A stretch of DNA of 6,187 bases, taken from the NCBI GenBank assembly GCA_937925755.1, contig CALAMX010000124.1, positions 1-6,187 on the forward strand. Reading direction: 5' to 3'. Source of the stretch: an uncultured Burkholderiales bacterium. GTDB taxonomy: Bacteria > Pseudomonadota > Gammaproteobacteria > Burkholderiales > Thiobacillaceae. A program made the position numbers and the translations under genes. Positions 6,160 to 6,187 of this stretch are shown in pieces; position 1 is the first letter of the stretch; the number at the start of each line of letters is the position of its first letter. Under the pieces are notes generated by a model. It worked only from the letters and a program-made list of their open reading frames with translations, had not been told where the DNA came from and made no database searches.

Positions 6160-6169
6160 CCCGCCCATC

Positions 6170-6187
6170 ATGTGCGGTATAGCGGGC
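6170..6187 (+). CDS. Asparagine-synthase-type glutamine amidotransferase, first six codons only
   Basis: The final bases read ATG TGC GGT ATA GCG GGC, giving MCGIAG. This is the hallmark N-terminus of class II glutamine amidotransferases of the AsnB type: after removal of the initiator methionine, the cysteine becomes the N-terminal nucleophile that releases ammonia from glutamine. MCGI followed by A-G favours asparagine synthase over GlmS or PurF. The full protein would be about 600 residues, nearly all outside the window. AsnB-like proteins are common in polysaccharide loci, where some amidate sugar acids, so a glycan role is possible but not shown. No Shine-Dalgarno precedes the ATG. A symmetrical -10-like box lies just upstream, shared with the divergent GT2 gene. 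Identification rests on six residues plus position. Confidence 0.75.

Noticed and set aside
1..6187. CRISPR array, insertion sequence, tRNA or phage elements
   Set aside because: I saw no regularly spaced repeats, transposase motifs, terminal repeats or tRNA-like cloverleaf on either strand.

Overview
This window looks like part of a lipopolysaccharide (LPS) core or surface-glycan locus from a GC-rich Gram-negative bacterium. The heptose genes imply an outer membrane with LPS. The fused kinase/adenylyltransferase HldE, together with GluQ, points to Proteobacteria. I lean towards Gammaproteobacteria because many betaproteobacteria split HldE into two proteins, but a betaproteobacterium cannot be excluded. 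Genus and species cannot be read from the sequence.

Layout of the plus strand (2 to 5320): five genes head to tail. They are the 3' part of a GT4-family glycosyltransferase (start outside the window), gluQ (glutamyl-Q tRNA(Asp) synthetase), hldE (bifunctional heptose-7-phosphate kinase / heptose-1-phosphate adenylyltransferase), hldD (ADP-heptose 6-epimerase) and a GT9 heptosyltransferase-family gene. The gaps are 10 nt, 55 nt, 3 nt and an 11-nt overlap. hldE-hldD-GT9 therefore looks like one translationally coupled unit. The 55-nt gap before hldE is the only real intergenic space in the run and holds a plausible promoter.

Layout of the right end: a GT2-family, WaaE-like glycosyltransferase runs leftwards (5310 to 6122), and its stop overlaps the end of the GT9 gene by 11 nt. 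Divergent from it, the last 18 bases (6170 to 6187) are the first six codons of an asparagine-synthase-type glutamine amidotransferase (MCGIAG). The 47-nt divergent gap contains a near-symmetrical -10-like element that could serve both directions.

How the genes fit together: HldE makes ADP-D-glycero-beta-D-manno-heptose, HldD epimerises it to ADP-L-glycero-beta-D-manno-heptose, and the GT9 enzyme probably transfers a heptose from that donor to the inner core. The GT2 enzyme probably adds a further core sugar. The amidotransferase could modify a sugar acid of the glycan or simply make asparagine. GluQ modifies queuosine in tRNA(Asp) and is the functional odd one out.

I see no tRNA or rRNA gene, insertion sequence, CRISPR array or phage gene. 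No stretch longer than 300 bases lacks a gene. I do not see a clearly new biological system. The observations worth following are regulatory or structural: very short leaders, a symmetrical divergent promoter, an orphan ribosome-binding site at the GT9/GT2 junction, and a hairpin over convergent stop codons.
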